Source: Microbacterium hydrocarbonoxydans (lineage in GTDB: Bacteria > Actinomycetota > Actinomycetes > Actinomycetales > Microbacteriaceae). Taken from it: 64,000 nucleotides of DNA. This document shows positions 1-9,907 of the stretch, piece after piece. The notes beneath the pieces were generated by a model. It was not told where the DNA came from, made no database searches, and saw nothing but the letters and a program-made list of their open reading frames with translations. Numbering within the stretch: position 1 is the first letter of the stretch; the number at the start of each line of letters is the position of its first letter. Both the position numbers and the translations under genes were made by a program. The DNA lies in contig NZ_FNSQ01000005.1 in NCBI RefSeq assembly GCF_900105205.1, positions 2,604,001 through 2,668,000 on the forward strand. Reading direction: 5' to 3'.

Positions 1-2
1 TT

Positions 3-551
3 CCGGTGCTGCTCGTGTGCTTCCTGCTCTGGCAGTCATCTCGCCCGCACCTGGGTCGCCTGGGACTCGACGGCACGCGCGTCGCATCCGATACGTGGCG
101 AGGCGTGCTGTTGGTGCTCGCGATCGGCGTCCCCGGCCTGGGGCTGTATCTCGTCGGCCGGGCGACCGGGCTCTTCGTCGCCGTGAACCCTGCCGGCCTC
201 GACGCCTACTGGTGGACGGTCCCCGTGCTTCTGCTGGCGGCGGCCAGGGCGTCGTTGCAGGAGGAGTTCGTCGTGCTCGGATACCTCTTCGCGCGGCTGA
301 AGCAGCTCGGATGGGGCCCGTGGACGATCATCCTGACGACGTCGCTGCTGCGCGCGAGCTACCACCTCTATCAGGGCCCCGGTGCGTTCATCGGCAATCT
401 CGCGATGGGGATGCTGTTCGGCTGGCTGTTCCAGCGCAGCGGACGGCTGATGCCGTTCCTCGTCGCGCACTTCCTGATCGACGCGACGGTGTTCGTCGGC
501 TACCCCTGGGCTGCAGAGACCTGGCCCGCGCTGTTCGGGCTTCCCGGCTGA
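3..551 (+). CDS. CPBP family intramembrane metalloprotease, 5' end outside window
   Basis: The reading frame is open from base 3, so the true start lies upstream of the window. The visible 182 residues are mostly membrane helices. The CPBP (CAAX protease/bacteriocin-processing, Abi) signature is present as a Glu-Glu pair in LQEEFVVLGYLF, a second motif RASYHLYQG carrying a His, and a third motif HFLIDA near the C-terminus; in the family these line the metal site within the membrane. Members cleave prenylated or other membrane proteins, or act in bacteriocin immunity; the substrate here cannot be told. The usual EExxxR arginine is not at its expected place (EEFVVLGY), which may mean divergence. 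It converges on the PH-domain gene with 23 bases between the stops. Confidence 0.8.
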   Translation, partial: PVLLVCFLLWQSSRPHLGRLGLDGTRVASDTWRGVLLVLAIGVPGLGLYLVGRATGLFVAVNPAGLDAYWWTVPVLLLAAARASLQEEFVVLGYLFARLKQLGWGPWTIILTTSLLRASYHLYQGPGAFIGNLAMGMLFGWLFQRSGRLMPFLVAHFLIDATVFVGYPWAAETWPALFGLPG

Positions 552-574
552 GGGCACCGGTCGCGCGCGTCAGT

Positions 575-1138
575 TCAGGTGTTCGCGATGACCACGGCCA
601 CCGCGGCCCAGACCACGATGAGACCGAGGGCCGCGAGGGCCCGGACGTCCCAGGTGCGGCTGATCGGCGTATCCCCGGTCGTGGCGGCCTCCTGCCAGCG
701 ATCGCGGATGTCGGTCAGGTCACGAAGCCCTGCCGGAGCCTTGGCCTCCTCGTCCCCGGAGGTGGGGCGCCGCAGCGGACGTGCCCTGGCAGGCCCGCCG
801 TAGCAGGAGAGGTCTGAGCCGTCATCGAGGCTGAACAGCAGCTGCCAGCGCAGGTCGATGTCGCGAACCCGCGCCCAGCCGAAAGTGGTGCGACGCAGCA
901 TGTTCTGCACCGTCGCCCCATCCGCATCGACTCGGACCATCGAGACGAAGGCGATCTCGTAGACCACCCAGAGGCCGAGCAGCACCCAGGGAGCGAGAAG
1001 GAGCATCTGCCCCCATCCCGCCCGAACGACGGCGTCGCCCAGCAGGAAGATCGCGAGCAGCGTGCAGAGAACGAGGGAGACGGGCCCGGAGGCCGCACGG
1101 AATGTCCGTGCGGCCTCCGGTCGAGGTTCGGTGCTCAC
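575..1138 (-). CDS. PH domain-containing membrane protein
   Basis: A 187-residue protein starting at GTG 1138; the frame is open further upstream, but the residues before the GTG are antisense to the ABC ATPase gene and look non-coding. Two hydrophobic segments at about 18-38 and 46-64 are followed by a cytoplasmic bacterial PH-like domain (VRVDADGATVQNMLRRTT to about residue 125), a charged linker, and a C-terminal membrane helix at about 165-185. Small proteins of this layout are common in Microbacteriaceae, and no biochemical role is established. The GTG lies three bases from the stop of the upstream ABC operon, so it may be co-transcribed as its last gene. Confidence 0.7.
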   Translation of the reverse strand: MSTEPRPEAARTFRAASGPVSLVLCTLLAIFLLGDAVVRAGWGQMLLLAPWVLLGLWVVYEIAFVSMVRVDADGATVQNMLRRTTFGWARVRDIDLRWQLLFSLDDGSDLSCYGGPARARPLRRPTSGDEEAKAPAGLRDLTDIRDRWQEAATTGDTPISRTWDVRALAALGLIVVWAAVAVVIANT

Positions 1139-1140
1139 TC

Positions 1141-2814
1141 TCAGTGACCACCGAGGGTGATCGTCGCCCCGGGGATCGCCTTCAGGAGGCGATCGGTGTA
1201 CTCCTGCTGCGGGTTGGCGAAGATCTCGTCGACCGTGCCCTGCTCGACGATCTTGCCCTTCTCCATGACGCACACGAGGTCGCTCGATACACGGACGACC
1301 GCGAGGTCGTGTGTGATGAACAGATACGTGAGCCCGAGCTCCGACTGGAGCTCGGCCAGCAGTTGCAGCACCTGGTCCTGCACCAGCACGTCGAGCGCCG
1401 ACACGGCCTCATCGAGGACGATGATGTCGGGCTTGAGCGCGAGCGCACGGGCGATCGCCACACGCTGGCGCTGCCCGCCCGAGAGCTCGTTCGGGTAACG
1501 GGTCGCCAGCACTCGCGGCAGCGAGACCTGGTCGAGGAGTTCCTCGACCCGCTCACGCTGAGAGGCGCGGTCGCCCACCCCGTGGATCTGCAGGGGCTCG
1601 GCGATCGTGTTGCCGATGTTACGCAGCGGGTCGAGGGAGCCGTAGGGGTCCTGGAAGACCGGCTGCATGCGGCGTCGGAGGCCGAACGCCTGAGCGTTCG
1701 ACAGGTTGGACACGTCCTGCCCATCGATCTCGATCGTCCCGCTGGTCGGCTCCTCGAGCTTGAGCACCATCTTCGCGACGGTGGACTTGCCCGAACCCGA
1801 CTCGCCCACGAGAGCGAGCGTCTTGCCGCGAGGGATCGCGAACGACACATCGTCGACCGCGCGGAAGGCTTCGCTGCGGAAGCCCCCTTGGCGAATCCGG
1901 TAGTCCTTCGTGAGCCCGGCCACGCGCACGGTCGGCGGGATGTCGGCTAGGTCGTCGAGAGTCTCGATACCCCTGTCCTCCACCACGGCCTGGATCCGCT
2001 GCGACGCCACGCTGGGTGCCGCGCCGACCAGGCGCTTCGTATACGGATGCTGCGGGTTCTCCAGGATCTGCCGGCTCGGGCCCGCCTCCACGATGTTGCC
2101 GCCGTTCATCACGATGATCTTGTCCGCCCGCTCGGCCGCCAGGCCGAGGTCGTGCGTGATCAGCAGCACCGATGTGCCCTTGTCGCGAGTCAGCGACGCC
2201 ATGTGATCGAGGATCACACGCTGCACTGTGACATCGAGAGCGGAAGTCGGCTCGTCCGCGATGAGCAGCTTCGGATCGGCCGCGAGGCCCATGCCGATCA
2301 GCGCTCGCTGGCGCATGCCGCCGGAGAACTGATGCGGGAACTGGTGCAGACGCTTCTCGGCATCGGCGAGCCCCGCCTGTTGCAGCACCTCGACGGTGCG
2401 GGCCTTGGCGGCGTCGCGGCTCTGGGCCACGCCGTTCGCACGGATCGCCTCCTTCACCTGGAAGCCGATGCTCCACACCGGGTTGAGGTTCGACATCGGG
2501 TCCTGCGGCACGAAGCCGATGTCTCGACCGCGCACGGCCTCGATCTCACGACGGTTGAGTGTCGTGAGCTCTCGTCCGTCGAGCGTGATGGAGCCCGCAG
2601 TGATCTGGCCGGTGCCTGGCAGCAGATTCACGATGGCCGTGGCCGTCGTGGACTTGCCGGACCCCGACTCGCCCACGATCGCGACCGTCTCGCCTGGCAT
2701 GACATCGAAGCTGACTCCGTGGAGCACTTCGCGCAGACCCTCCTGCGTGCGGAACGCGACGCTGAGGTCGCGGATGCTGAGCAGAGGGACCTGTTCAGTG
2801 ATGCGCTCGCTCAT
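1141..2814 (-). CDS. ABC transporter ATPase, fused DppD-DppF type
   Basis: A 557-residue polypeptide holding both nucleotide-binding domains of a peptide/nickel-type (Dpp/Opp) importer. Domain 1 has Walker A GESGSGKST at about residues 49-55, signature FSGGMRQR and Walker B LLIADEPTSALD. Domain 2, from about residue 295, has GESGSGKST again, signature LSGGQRQR and Walker B IIVLDEAVSALD, where the usual DEPTSALD is DEAVSALD; the catalytic Glu is kept. Each domain is followed by the oligopeptide-transporter C-terminal region (HPYTKRL, QEYTDRLL). The ATG overlaps the permease stop by four bases (ATGA), which fixes the start and indicates translational coupling. It powers the two upstream permeases at the cytoplasmic face. 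The second importer in this window has the same two domains as separate genes. Confidence 0.95.
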   Translation of the reverse strand: MSERITEQVPLLSIRDLSVAFRTQEGLREVLHGVSFDVMPGETVAIVGESGSGKSTTATAIVNLLPGTGQITAGSITLDGRELTTLNRREIEAVRGRDIGFVPQDPMSNLNPVWSIGFQVKEAIRANGVAQSRDAAKARTVEVLQQAGLADAEKRLHQFPHQFSGGMRQRALIGMGLAADPKLLIADEPTSALDVTVQRVILDHMASLTRDKGTSVLLITHDLGLAAERADKIIVMNGGNIVEAGPSRQILENPQHPYTKRLVGAAPSVASQRIQAVVEDRGIETLDDLADIPPTVRVAGLTKDYRIRQGGFRSEAFRAVDDVSFAIPRGKTLALVGESGSGKSTVAKMVLKLEEPTSGTIEIDGQDVSNLSNAQAFGLRRRMQPVFQDPYGSLDPLRNIGNTIAEPLQIHGVGDRASQRERVEELLDQVSLPRVLATRYPNELSGGQRQRVAIARALALKPDIIVLDEAVSALDVLVQDQVLQLLAELQSELGLTYLFITHDLAVVRVSSDLVCVMEKGKIVEQGTVDEIFANPQQEYTDRLLKAIPGATITLGGH

Positions 2815-3752
2815 CGGCGTGCCCTCGCCTTCGGGTCGAGGGCGTCTCGGATGAGCTCGCCCAGAGTCACGAACGCCAGCACCGCCAGGGTGAGCGCGAT
2901 CGACGGATAGATGAGTGCCATCGGAGCCACCCGCAACGAGGCTTGTGCCTTGCTGATGTCCAGCCCCCACGACATGACGTCACTGCCGAGTCCCACGCCG
3001 AGGAACGACAGGGTCGCCTCCGCGACGATCGCCGCCGCGAGCCCGAGCGTCGAGACGACGAGCAGTGGGGCAATGGCGTTGGGGATGACGTGGTTCAAGA
3101 GGATCTTGAACTTCGACTGACCGAGCGCCTGCGACGCCATGACGAAATCGGCCTGGCGCACGCGGAGCACTTCGGCGCGGACGACGCGGGCCGTCGAGGC
3201 CCAGGCGAACCCGCCGATCGCGAACGCGAGGGTCCACACCGACCGAGAGTCCCGGAACACCGTCATGACGACGACCGCCGCGAGGATGTACGGGATCGCG
3301 AAGAAGATGTCTCCGATGCGCGACAGGATCGAGTCGAGCCAGCCCCCGTAGAAACCGGCGAGAGCTCCCATGATCAGGCCGAGCACCGACGAGATCACCG
3401 TGGCGATGAGGCCGACCGCGAGCGAGGTCTGCGATCCCCACACGATGCGGGCGTAGATGTCGCATCCCTGGAACGTGTACCCCAGCGGGTGCCCCGCAGC
3501 AGGTCCCGCATTGCTCTCCGAGAGATGGCAGTCGGTCGGCGACGTCGCAGTGAAGAGCGTCGGCCATACCGCCATCACGAGGAAGACGAGCGCGAGCACG
3601 ACGGACCCCCAGAACAGCGGACGCCGACGCACGTCGAACCATGCATCGCGCCACAGGTTGCTGGGCTTGTCGGCGATGCGCACGGCATCGACCGTGATCG
3701 ACTCGGTCTCGACCGGGGCGACGTAGTGCTTCGGAGTAGTGGGCTCAGGCAT
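2811..3752 (-). CDS. Dipeptide/oligopeptide ABC transporter permease, DppC type
   Basis: A 313-residue inner-membrane permease. It has an N-terminal cytosolic stretch and a first helix at about 50-70 (WGSVVLALVFLVMAVW). The periplasmic loop contains two cysteines (DCHLSE, GCDIY). Five further helices follow, with the ATPase-contacting EAA loop GQSKFKILLNHVIPNAIAPLL. The longer N-terminus and the loop between helices 1 and 2 are typical of DppC/OppC. It overlaps the DppB-type gene by eight bases and the ATPase gene by four. Substrate specificity cannot be read from the permease; the linked binding protein suggests peptides. Confidence 0.93.
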   Translation of the reverse strand: MPEPTTPKHYVAPVETESITVDAVRIADKPSNLWRDAWFDVRRRPLFWGSVVLALVFLVMAVWPTLFTATSPTDCHLSESNAGPAAGHPLGYTFQGCDIYARIVWGSQTSLAVGLIATVISSVLGLIMGALAGFYGGWLDSILSRIGDIFFAIPYILAAVVVMTVFRDSRSVWTLAFAIGGFAWASTARVVRAEVLRVRQADFVMASQALGQSKFKILLNHVIPNAIAPLLVVSTLGLAAAIVAEATLSFLGVGLGSDVMSWGLDISKAQASLRVAPMALIYPSIALTLAVLAFVTLGELIRDALDPKARARR

Positions 3753-4671
3753 AGCGAATCCTCGGGTCGAGCAGACCGTAGAGCAGGTCGATGAGCAGGT
3801 TCACCAGGACGTACAGGATGACGAAGACGGTCACGAAGGAGACGACCGTCGGTCCCTCGCCACGAGTGATCGCCTGGAACAGTGTGTTGCCGACACCGGG
3901 CACGTTGAAGATGCCCTCCGTGACGGTGGCACCCACGAGCAGCACGCCGAAATTCGTGGCCGAGTTGGTGATCACGGGGATCAGCGAGTTGCGCAGCACG
4001 TGCACGGGAAGCACGCGGTTGCGCGAGAGCCCCTTGCTGTAGGCCGTTCGGACCCAGTCCTGATTCAGAGTGTCGATGACCGAGCTGCGCATGAGTCGCA
4101 TGCTCACTGCGTACAGGCTGAAGCCGAGCACGATGGCCGGCAGCCACAGCCCTCCCCAGTCGTTGTCCGCTCCCACCGTGGGTTTGAACCAGCCGAGCTG
4201 GATCGCGAGGAAGTACTGCGCGAGGAACGCCACGACGAAGATCGGGATCGCGATCGCGACGAGCGCCACGACGAGCGAGACGTTGTCGAACAGCTTGCCC
4301 TTCCGCAACGCCGAGATTGTGCCGATGACGATGGCCAGCACGAACTCGATGGCGATGGCCATGACAGCGAGGCGACCGGTGACCGGGAGGGTTGCCGCGA
4401 GTACCGCGGAGACCGGCCTGCCGGAGAACGTGTTACCCAGGTCGCCCTGGAACACGCCGGTGATGTAGTACCAGTACTGAACGATGAACGGGTCGTTCAG
4501 GTGGTACTGCTCGCGCAGCTGCTCGAGGACCGCCGGGTTCGGGGTCTTGTCGCCGAATAGCGCGAGGATCGGGTCACCTGGCATGGCGAACACGAGGAAA
4601 TAGATGAGCAGGGTGGCTCCGAAGAAGACCGGGATCACCTGCAGAAGACGTCTCAGAATGTAACCGAGCAT
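3745..4671 (-). CDS. Dipeptide/oligopeptide ABC transporter permease, DppB type
   Basis: A 308-residue permease beginning MLGYILRRLLQVIPVFFGATLLIYFL, a standard DppB/OppB N-terminus with its first helix at the very start. A periplasmic domain follows (residues about 30-95, including AMPGDPI), then five helices. The EAA loop reads GLSRNRVLPVHVLRNSLIPV. It pairs with the overlapping DppC-type permease to form the channel. An AGAAGGGAC stretch just upstream acts as the ribosome site. An 18-bp-stem hairpin separates this gene from the binding-protein gene 5' of it in the transcript, probably keeping permease levels below those of the binding protein. Confidence 0.93.
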   Translation of the reverse strand: MLGYILRRLLQVIPVFFGATLLIYFLVFAMPGDPILALFGDKTPNPAVLEQLREQYHLNDPFIVQYWYYITGVFQGDLGNTFSGRPVSAVLAATLPVTGRLAVMAIAIEFVLAIVIGTISALRKGKLFDNVSLVVALVAIAIPIFVVAFLAQYFLAIQLGWFKPTVGADNDWGGLWLPAIVLGFSLYAVSMRLMRSSVIDTLNQDWVRTAYSKGLSRNRVLPVHVLRNSLIPVITNSATNFGVLLVGATVTEGIFNVPGVGNTLFQAITRGEGPTVVSFVTVFVILYVLVNLLIDLLYGLLDPRIRYA

Positions 4672-4716
4672 CCGCTTGTCCCTTCTTGAGGGCTAAGAAA
4701 GCGAGGCGAACACAAG

Positions 4717-4756
4717 CCTGTGAGGCGGTGACGAAGAATCGTCACCGCCTCACAGG
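4717..4756 (-). terminator. Intra-operon hairpin between binding protein and permease genes
   Basis: A perfect 18-bp inverted repeat with a 4-base loop (arms 4717-4734 and 4739-4756) starts 16 bases after the binding-protein stop in the direction of transcription. No T tract follows on the minus strand, so full termination is unlikely. Such hairpins often protect the upstream message or attenuate readthrough, giving more binding protein than permease. Confidence 0.7.
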
Positions 4757-4772
4757 TGAAGTGCCGTCAGAC

Positions 4773-6410
4773 TTACTCGCCGGCCTTGGTGATCTCGTAG
4801 TAGAGCGGAACGGAGTTCCAGCCGAACGTCACGTTGTCGACGCTCTCTCCGTAGCCGCCGGTCACGTTCGAATACCACAGCGGGATCGCGGGCAGGTCCT
4901 CGAAGAGAACCTCCTGCGCCTTGGTGAAGTCCTCGACCTGGGCCTCGGCGTCAGGGTTGCTGATGCCGGCCTTGATCAGTTCGTCGAACTCGGGGTTGCT
5001 GTAGTCACCGTCGTTGGAGCCGGCGCCGGTCGCGTAAAGCGGTCCGAGGAAGTTGTACAGACCCGGGTAGTCGGCCTGCCATCCCGAACGCGCGGCGGTG
5101 GTGATGGAGCGGTCGTTGACCTTGGTACGCAGATCCTGGAAGGTCGGGTACGGGTCGCCGGACGCCTCGATGCCGAGCGTGTTCTTGATGCTGTTGCTCA
5201 CCGCGTCGACCCAGGCGTCGTGGCCGCCGTCGGAGTTGTACGCGATCTTGAACTCGCCTTCCCACGGGGAGATGGCGTCGGCCTCGGCCCACAGCTCCTT
5301 CGCCTTCTCGGCGTCGAAGTCGAGGACCTCGCTGCCGGCGACATCCTCGGACCAGCCGGCGATGACCGGCGAGGTGAAGTCGGAGGCCGGGGTGCGGGTA
5401 CCCGAGAAGATCGTCTCGGTGATCTCCTCGCGATTGATCGCCATCGACAGCGCCTGACGGCGAAGCTTGCCCTCTTCGCCGCTGAAGTGCGGGAGGAACT
5501 GGCCGATGGTGAACGACTGGAAGACGGCCGAAGGCTGGTTCACGGCGCGGTCGCCGAGCTCGTCCTGGAAGACCGGGAGCGAGTTCGTCGGGATCGCGTC
5601 GATGACGTCGACCTCGTTCGACAGCAGGTCGGCGTATGCGGCCTCCTGCGTGGCGTAGAACTTGATCGTGAGACCACCGTTGGCCGCCTTGCGACCGCCC
5701 TCGTAGTCATCGTTGCGGACGAGGTCGATCTGCACGTCGTGCTGCCACGCGTCGTCGCCGTCGATCATGTACGGGCCGTTGCCGATGGGGTTCTGGCCGA
5801 ACGCCTCCATGTCCTCGAACGCGACGTCCGGGAGCGGGTAGAAGGCGGAGTAGCCGAGACGCAGAGCGAAGTCCGAGGCCGGCTTGTTCAGCGCGATCGT
5901 GAAGGTGTAGTCGTCGACCTGCTCGAGGCCGGTGAGCTCGGAGTCCTTCTCATAGCTGAAGCCCTCGATGTCCTCGAAGAAGTAGCTGGAGAGGTGACCG
6001 TTCGAGAGCTTCGCGCCCTCGTTCCACGCCTTGATGAAGTTGTCGGCGGTGACCTCTTCACCGTCGGTGAAGGTCAGCCCTTCCTTGATCTTGACGGTGA
6101 GGTTCTGCGGGTCCTCAGTGGTGATCTCCTCAGCCACGTCGTTGACCGGCTTGCCGTCGGCGTCGTAGTAGATCAGTCCGGCGAAGATCTCGTCGAGGAT
6201 CTTTCCGCCGCCCACCTCGTTGGTGTTCGTCGGGATCAGCGGGTTCTCGGGCTCCGAGCCGTTCGTGGTGATGATGGCTTCCGGGTCGCCGGCCGGGCCG
6301 GAGCCGCCGTCGCCCTCATTGCCGTTTCCACCGCTCGCGCAGCCCGCGAGCGCCAGGGCGCCGATCGCGAACAGCGCGGTGCCCGCAAGGGCGATCTTGT
6401 TGCGCTTCAC
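4773..6410 (-). CDS. Peptide ABC transporter substrate-binding lipoprotein (SBP_bac_5)
   Basis: A 545-residue extracytoplasmic solute-binding protein of the DppA/OppA family. GTG 6410 is preceded by a strong AGGAGG seven bases upstream; the open frame further upstream carries no signal peptide and is rejected. Residues 1-23 form a lipoprotein signal (KRNK, a hydrophobic core, then the LALAGC lipobox), so Cys24 would be lipidated and the protein anchored outside the membrane. A Gly/Asn/Ser-rich linker follows. Family features include NPLIPTNTNEVGGGKILDEIFAGL, PIGNGPYMID and the C-terminal LPAIPLWY. It is the first gene of the importer operon and delivers ligand, probably peptides, to the two permeases; the exact ligand is not visible. 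Confidence 0.94.
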   Translation of the reverse strand: MKRNKIALAGTALFAIGALALAGCASGGNGNEGDGGSGPAGDPEAIITTNGSEPENPLIPTNTNEVGGGKILDEIFAGLIYYDADGKPVNDVAEEITTEDPQNLTVKIKEGLTFTDGEEVTADNFIKAWNEGAKLSNGHLSSYFFEDIEGFSYEKDSELTGLEQVDDYTFTIALNKPASDFALRLGYSAFYPLPDVAFEDMEAFGQNPIGNGPYMIDGDDAWQHDVQIDLVRNDDYEGGRKAANGGLTIKFYATQEAAYADLLSNEVDVIDAIPTNSLPVFQDELGDRAVNQPSAVFQSFTIGQFLPHFSGEEGKLRRQALSMAINREEITETIFSGTRTPASDFTSPVIAGWSEDVAGSEVLDFDAEKAKELWAEADAISPWEGEFKIAYNSDGGHDAWVDAVSNSIKNTLGIEASGDPYPTFQDLRTKVNDRSITTAARSGWQADYPGLYNFLGPLYATGAGSNDGDYSNPEFDELIKAGISNPDAEAQVEDFTKAQEVLFEDLPAIPLWYSNVTGGYGESVDNVTFGWNSVPLYYEITKAGE

Positions 6411-6583
6411 TTTGTGTCCTCCTGTGGACGGGATTTCATCAGACTGCGCGCTCATCGTCGAACGCGTAGGGATAGTTGACTGTAACCCGGCTTCGAACCG
6501 GCACCGCACTCGGCTAATGAACCGTTACTGAGTGGTGACCAACCGTAATATCGCGGAAACATGCGGAAATCCACGGAAACGAG

Positions 6584-6620
6584 AGACGGCGCCGCACCCT
6601 CGCGGGTGGCGGCGCCGTCT
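6584..6620 (-). terminator. Terminator of the gcvTHP operon
   Basis: An inverted repeat with outer stem GACGGCGCCGC / GCGGCGCCGTC and an inner ACCC / GGGT stem lies 17 bases beyond the gcvP stop. On the minus strand it is followed by a short run containing TTTCC. It is a likely rho-independent terminator separating gcvP from the promoter region of the peptide-importer operon. Confidence 0.75.
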
Positions 6621-6636
6621 TCTGCATGTCATCGGC

Positions 6637-9522
6637 TCAGGCGAAGGCCTCCACCGGCGGGCACGCGCACACGAGGTTGCGGTCGCCGTAGGCCTGATCG
6701 ATGCGGCGCACCGGCGGCCAGTACTTGCCGGCGACCAGCGCATGCACCGGGTATGCGGCATCCTCACGGGTGTACGAGTGGTTCCACTCCCCCGCGATGA
6801 GCGACACAGCCGTGTGCGGAGCGTGCACGAGGGGGTTGTCGTCGGCGGGCCAGCGGCCTGCTGCCACGGCATCCGCCTCGGCCTTGATCATGATCATCGC
6901 CTCGATGAACCGCTCGATCTCATCGATGTCCTCGGACTCCGTCGGCTCGACCATGAGGGTGCCGGCCACCGGGAACGACATGGTCGGCGCGTGGAAGCCG
7001 TAGTCGATCAGCCGCTTCGCCACGTCGTCGACCGTGATGCCGGTCGTCTCCTTCAGCGGACGCAGGTCGAGGATGCACTCGTGCGCCACGCGGCCGTTCT
7101 CGCCCGCGTAGAGCACCGGGTAGTGCTCGCCCAGGCGTGCGGCGATGTAGTTCGCCGACAGCACCGCCGCGGCCGTGGCGTTGCGGAGGCCGTCGGCCCC
7201 CATCATCCGCACGTACGACCAGGAGATCGGGAGGATGCCCGCGGAGCCGTACGGTGCCGCGGACACCGCACCGCCCTCGAACACGAATCCTCCGGCGTGC
7301 TCCGACTTCTGCGCGAGCGGGTGCGAGGGCAGGTACGGTGCGAGATGCGCCTTGGCCGCCACGGGCCCCACGCCGGGGCCGCCGCCGCCGTGCGGGATCG
7401 CGAAGGTCTTGTGCAGGTTGAGGTGCGAGACGTCGCCGCCGAGATCGCCGAACCTGGCGTACCCGAGCAGAGCGTTGAGGTTCGCGCCGTCGACGTACAC
7501 CTGGCCGCCGGCGTCATGCACCGCGGTGGTGATCTCGACCACGTCCTGCTCGTAGACGCCGTGCGTCGACGGGTAGGTGATCATCAGCGCGGACAGCTCG
7601 TCCGCGTGCGCCGCGATCTTCGCTCGCAGGTCGTCGAGGTCGACGTTGCCGAGCTCGTCGCAGGCCACGACGACCACCTTCATGCCGGCGAGCACGGCCG
7701 AAGCCGCGTTCGTGCCATGGGCGGACGACGGGATCAGGCAGACGGTGCGCTGCGAGTCGCCGTTGGCGAGGTGGTAGCCGCGGATCGCGAGGAGACCGGC
7801 GAGCTCGCCCTGCGAACCCGCGTTCGGCTGCAGTGAGACGGCGTCGTATCCCGTGACCTCCGCGAGCCACGCCTCGAGCTGATCGATCAGCTCGAGGTAT
7901 CCCGTGACGTCGGATGCCGGCGCGAACGGGTGGATGCCCGCGAACTCCGGCCACGTGATCGATGCCATCTCGGTGGCAGCGTTCAGCTTCATCGTGCACG
8001 AGCCGAGCGGGATCATGCCGCGGTCCAGCGCGTAGTCGCGGTCGGCGAGGCTCTTCAGGTAGCGCATCATCGCGGTCTCGCTGCGGTGCGCGTGGAAGAC
8101 CGGGTGCGTGAGGTACCCGTCCTGGCGCAGCAGGCCGTCGGGAAGCGCACCGTGCGAGCCGGAGCCGAAGAATCCGAACGCCCGGTTCTGAGCGCCGCCG
8201 AAGACACGGGCCACCTGGTGGAGCTCGCTGACGGTGGTGGTCTCGTCGACCGAGATGCCGATGGTGTCGGCATCCGCCATGTTCAGCAGGATCCCGAACC
8301 CGTCATGCGCCTGCGCGACGAACTCCGCCGCCCGTCCTGGCACGCGCACGCGGAGGGTGTCGAAGAACGAGTCGTGGACCACTTCCACTCCGGCGTCGGC
8401 GAGCCAGTCGCGGAGCATCGAGGTCTTCGCCGCGACCTCCCTGGCGATCCCCTTCAGGCCGTCCGGTCCGTGGTAGACGGCATACATCGACGCCATCACG
8501 GCGAGCAGGACCTGCGCGGTGCAGATGTTGCTGGTCGCCTTCTCACGGCGGATGTGCTGTTCGCGGGTCTGCAGCGACAGCCGGTAGGCCGGCCGGCCGT
8601 CCGCGTCGACCGAGACGCCGACGAGGCGGCCGGGGAGCTGACGCTCGAGGCCCGAGCGCACGGCCATGTATCCGGCGTGCGGGCCGCCGAAGCCGATCGG
8701 CACCCCGAAGCGCTGCGTGGTGCCGACGGCGACATCGGCTCCCAGAGATCCAGGCGAGGCGATGAGGGTGAGGGCGAGCAGGTCGGCGGCGACGACGGCG
8801 AGTCCGCCGGCGACATGAGCGGCGTCGATGACGGCGCTCGGATCCCACACCCGTCCCGAGGCGCCCGGGTACTGCACGAAGACCCCGAAGAGCTCCTCTG
8901 GCAGCTGCTCCCCCGCGGCGAAGTCGACCGAGACGAGCTCGATGCCGACGGCGGCGGCACGCGTCTCGAGCAGCGCCTTCGTCTGCGGGAACGCGTCGGC
9001 GTCGACGGCGAACACCGGGGACTTCGTCTTCGAGGCGCGCCGCGCGAGCAGCATCCCCTCCACGACCGCGGTCGACTCGTCGAGCATCGAGGCGTTCGCC
9101 GTCGTGAGCCCGGTGAGCTCGGCGACCATCGTCTGGAAGTTGATGAGGGCTTCCAGGCGGCCCTGCGAGATCTCCGGCTGGTACGGCGTGTACGCGGTGT
9201 ACCAGGACGGGTTCTCGAGCACGTTGCGCTGGATCACCTGCGGGGTGATCGTGCCGTAGTAGCCGAGACCGATCATCGGACGGTTGACCGTGTTGCGGGC
9301 GGCGAGCGCGCGCAGCTCGGCGAGGGCCTCGGTCTCACTCGCCGCGCGCGGGATGACCGACTCCTCGGTGGCGGCGGTGAAGATGGAGGAGGGAACGGCC
9401 TGGCGCATCAGCGCTTCGACCGGACTCCAGTCCTCGAGTGCGGACTCGACGCCGAGCGCGTCCAGCATCCGGCGCTGGGAGGAGGCGGTGGTTCCGATGT
9501 GACGATCGGCGAAGGAGACCAC
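6637..9522 (-). CDS. gcvP: Glycine dehydrogenase (aminomethyl-transferring), P protein
   Basis: A 961-residue single-chain P protein, close to the 957 residues of E. coli GcvP. It decarboxylates glycine and passes the aminomethyl group to the lipoyl arm of GcvH in the cytoplasm. The N-terminal half begins FADRHIGTT. The C-terminal half carries the PLP site [14 protein letters not shown], with Lys705 as the Schiff-base lysine and the glycine-rich loop following it. The start is a GTG seven bases after the gcvH stop, so it is the third gene of gcvT-gcvH-gcvP under the upstream glycine riboswitch. A strong hairpin follows the stop. Confidence 0.98.
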   Translation of the reverse strand: MVSFADRHIGTTASSQRRMLDALGVESALEDWSPVEALMRQAVPSSIFTAATEESVIPRAASETEALAELRALAARNTVNRPMIGLGYYGTITPQVIQRNVLENPSWYTAYTPYQPEISQGRLEALINFQTMVAELTGLTTANASMLDESTAVVEGMLLARRASKTKSPVFAVDADAFPQTKALLETRAAAVGIELVSVDFAAGEQLPEELFGVFVQYPGASGRVWDPSAVIDAAHVAGGLAVVAADLLALTLIASPGSLGADVAVGTTQRFGVPIGFGGPHAGYMAVRSGLERQLPGRLVGVSVDADGRPAYRLSLQTREQHIRREKATSNICTAQVLLAVMASMYAVYHGPDGLKGIAREVAAKTSMLRDWLADAGVEVVHDSFFDTLRVRVPGRAAEFVAQAHDGFGILLNMADADTIGISVDETTTVSELHQVARVFGGAQNRAFGFFGSGSHGALPDGLLRQDGYLTHPVFHAHRSETAMMRYLKSLADRDYALDRGMIPLGSCTMKLNAATEMASITWPEFAGIHPFAPASDVTGYLELIDQLEAWLAEVTGYDAVSLQPNAGSQGELAGLLAIRGYHLANGDSQRTVCLIPSSAHGTNAASAVLAGMKVVVVACDELGNVDLDDLRAKIAAHADELSALMITYPSTHGVYEQDVVEITTAVHDAGGQVYVDGANLNALLGYARFGDLGGDVSHLNLHKTFAIPHGGGGPGVGPVAAKAHLAPYLPSHPLAQKSEHAGGFVFEGGAVSAAPYGSAGILPISWSYVRMMGADGLRNATAAAVLSANYIAARLGEHYPVLYAGENGRVAHECILDLRPLKETTGITVDDVAKRLIDYGFHAPTMSFPVAGTLMVEPTESEDIDEIERFIEAMIMIKAEADAVAAGRWPADDNPLVHAPHTAVSLIAGEWNHSYTREDAAYPVHALVAGKYWPPVRRIDQAYGDRNLVCACPPVEAFA

Positions 9523-9529
9523 TGTGCGA

Positions 9530-9907
9530 TCAGCCCTCCGTGAGTGCGACGTAAGCGTCGCGGTCCATCAGACCGTCGAGCGCGCCGGCGGCGACCGACA
9601 CCTTGATGAGCCAGCCTCCGGCGAACGGCTCGGCGTTCACGAGCGAAGGGTCGTCGACCACGGCGTCGTTGATCTCGACGACGGTGCCGGCGACAGGGGC
9701 GTACAGCTCGCCGACCGACTTCGTCGACTCGATCTCACCGACGACGGAACCGGCGGTGATCTCGGTGCCGACGGCGGGCAGCTCGACGAACACGACGTCA
9801 CCGAGCTTGTCGGCGGCATAGTCGGTGATGCCGATGGTCACGGTGTCGCCGTCTGCGGCGATCCACTCGTGCTCATCCGTGTAGCTGAGTGCGTTGAGGT
9901 CGGTCAT
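9530..9907 (-). CDS. gcvH: Glycine cleavage system H protein
   Basis: A 125-residue lipoyl carrier, the usual size. The lipoylation motif reads [15 protein letters not shown], giving Lys63 as the lipoyl lysine. The protein shuttles the aminomethyl group between GcvP and GcvT and reduced lipoate to the L protein, which is not encoded in this window. The ATG overlaps the gcvT stop by four bases (ATGA), and a short gap separates it from gcvP, giving a compact operon. Confidence 0.98.
   Translation of the reverse strand: MTDLNALSYTDEHEWIAADGDTVTIGITDYAADKLGDVVFVELPAVGTEITAGSVVGEIESTKSVGELYAPVAGTVVEINDAVVDDPSLVNAEPFAGGWLIKVSVAAGALDGLMDRDAYVALTEG

Noticed and set aside
4686..6479. Long plus-strand open frame of 597 codons opposite the binding-protein gene
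   Set aside because: It is the antisense shadow of the lipoprotein gene in GC-rich DNA; composition is Val/Arg/Asp-rich without any domain, while the minus strand has a clear signal peptide and family motifs.
6485..6503. T-arm-like sequence CCGG-TTCGAAG-CCGG on the minus strand
   Set aside because: No acceptor stem, D arm or anticodon arm can be built around it, and the 5' and 3' ends do not pair; not a tRNA.
7930..9543. Plus-strand open frame of 537 codons across gcvP
   Set aside because: Antisense shadow; the gcvP frame is unmistakable and this frame has no ribosome site or recognisable fold.
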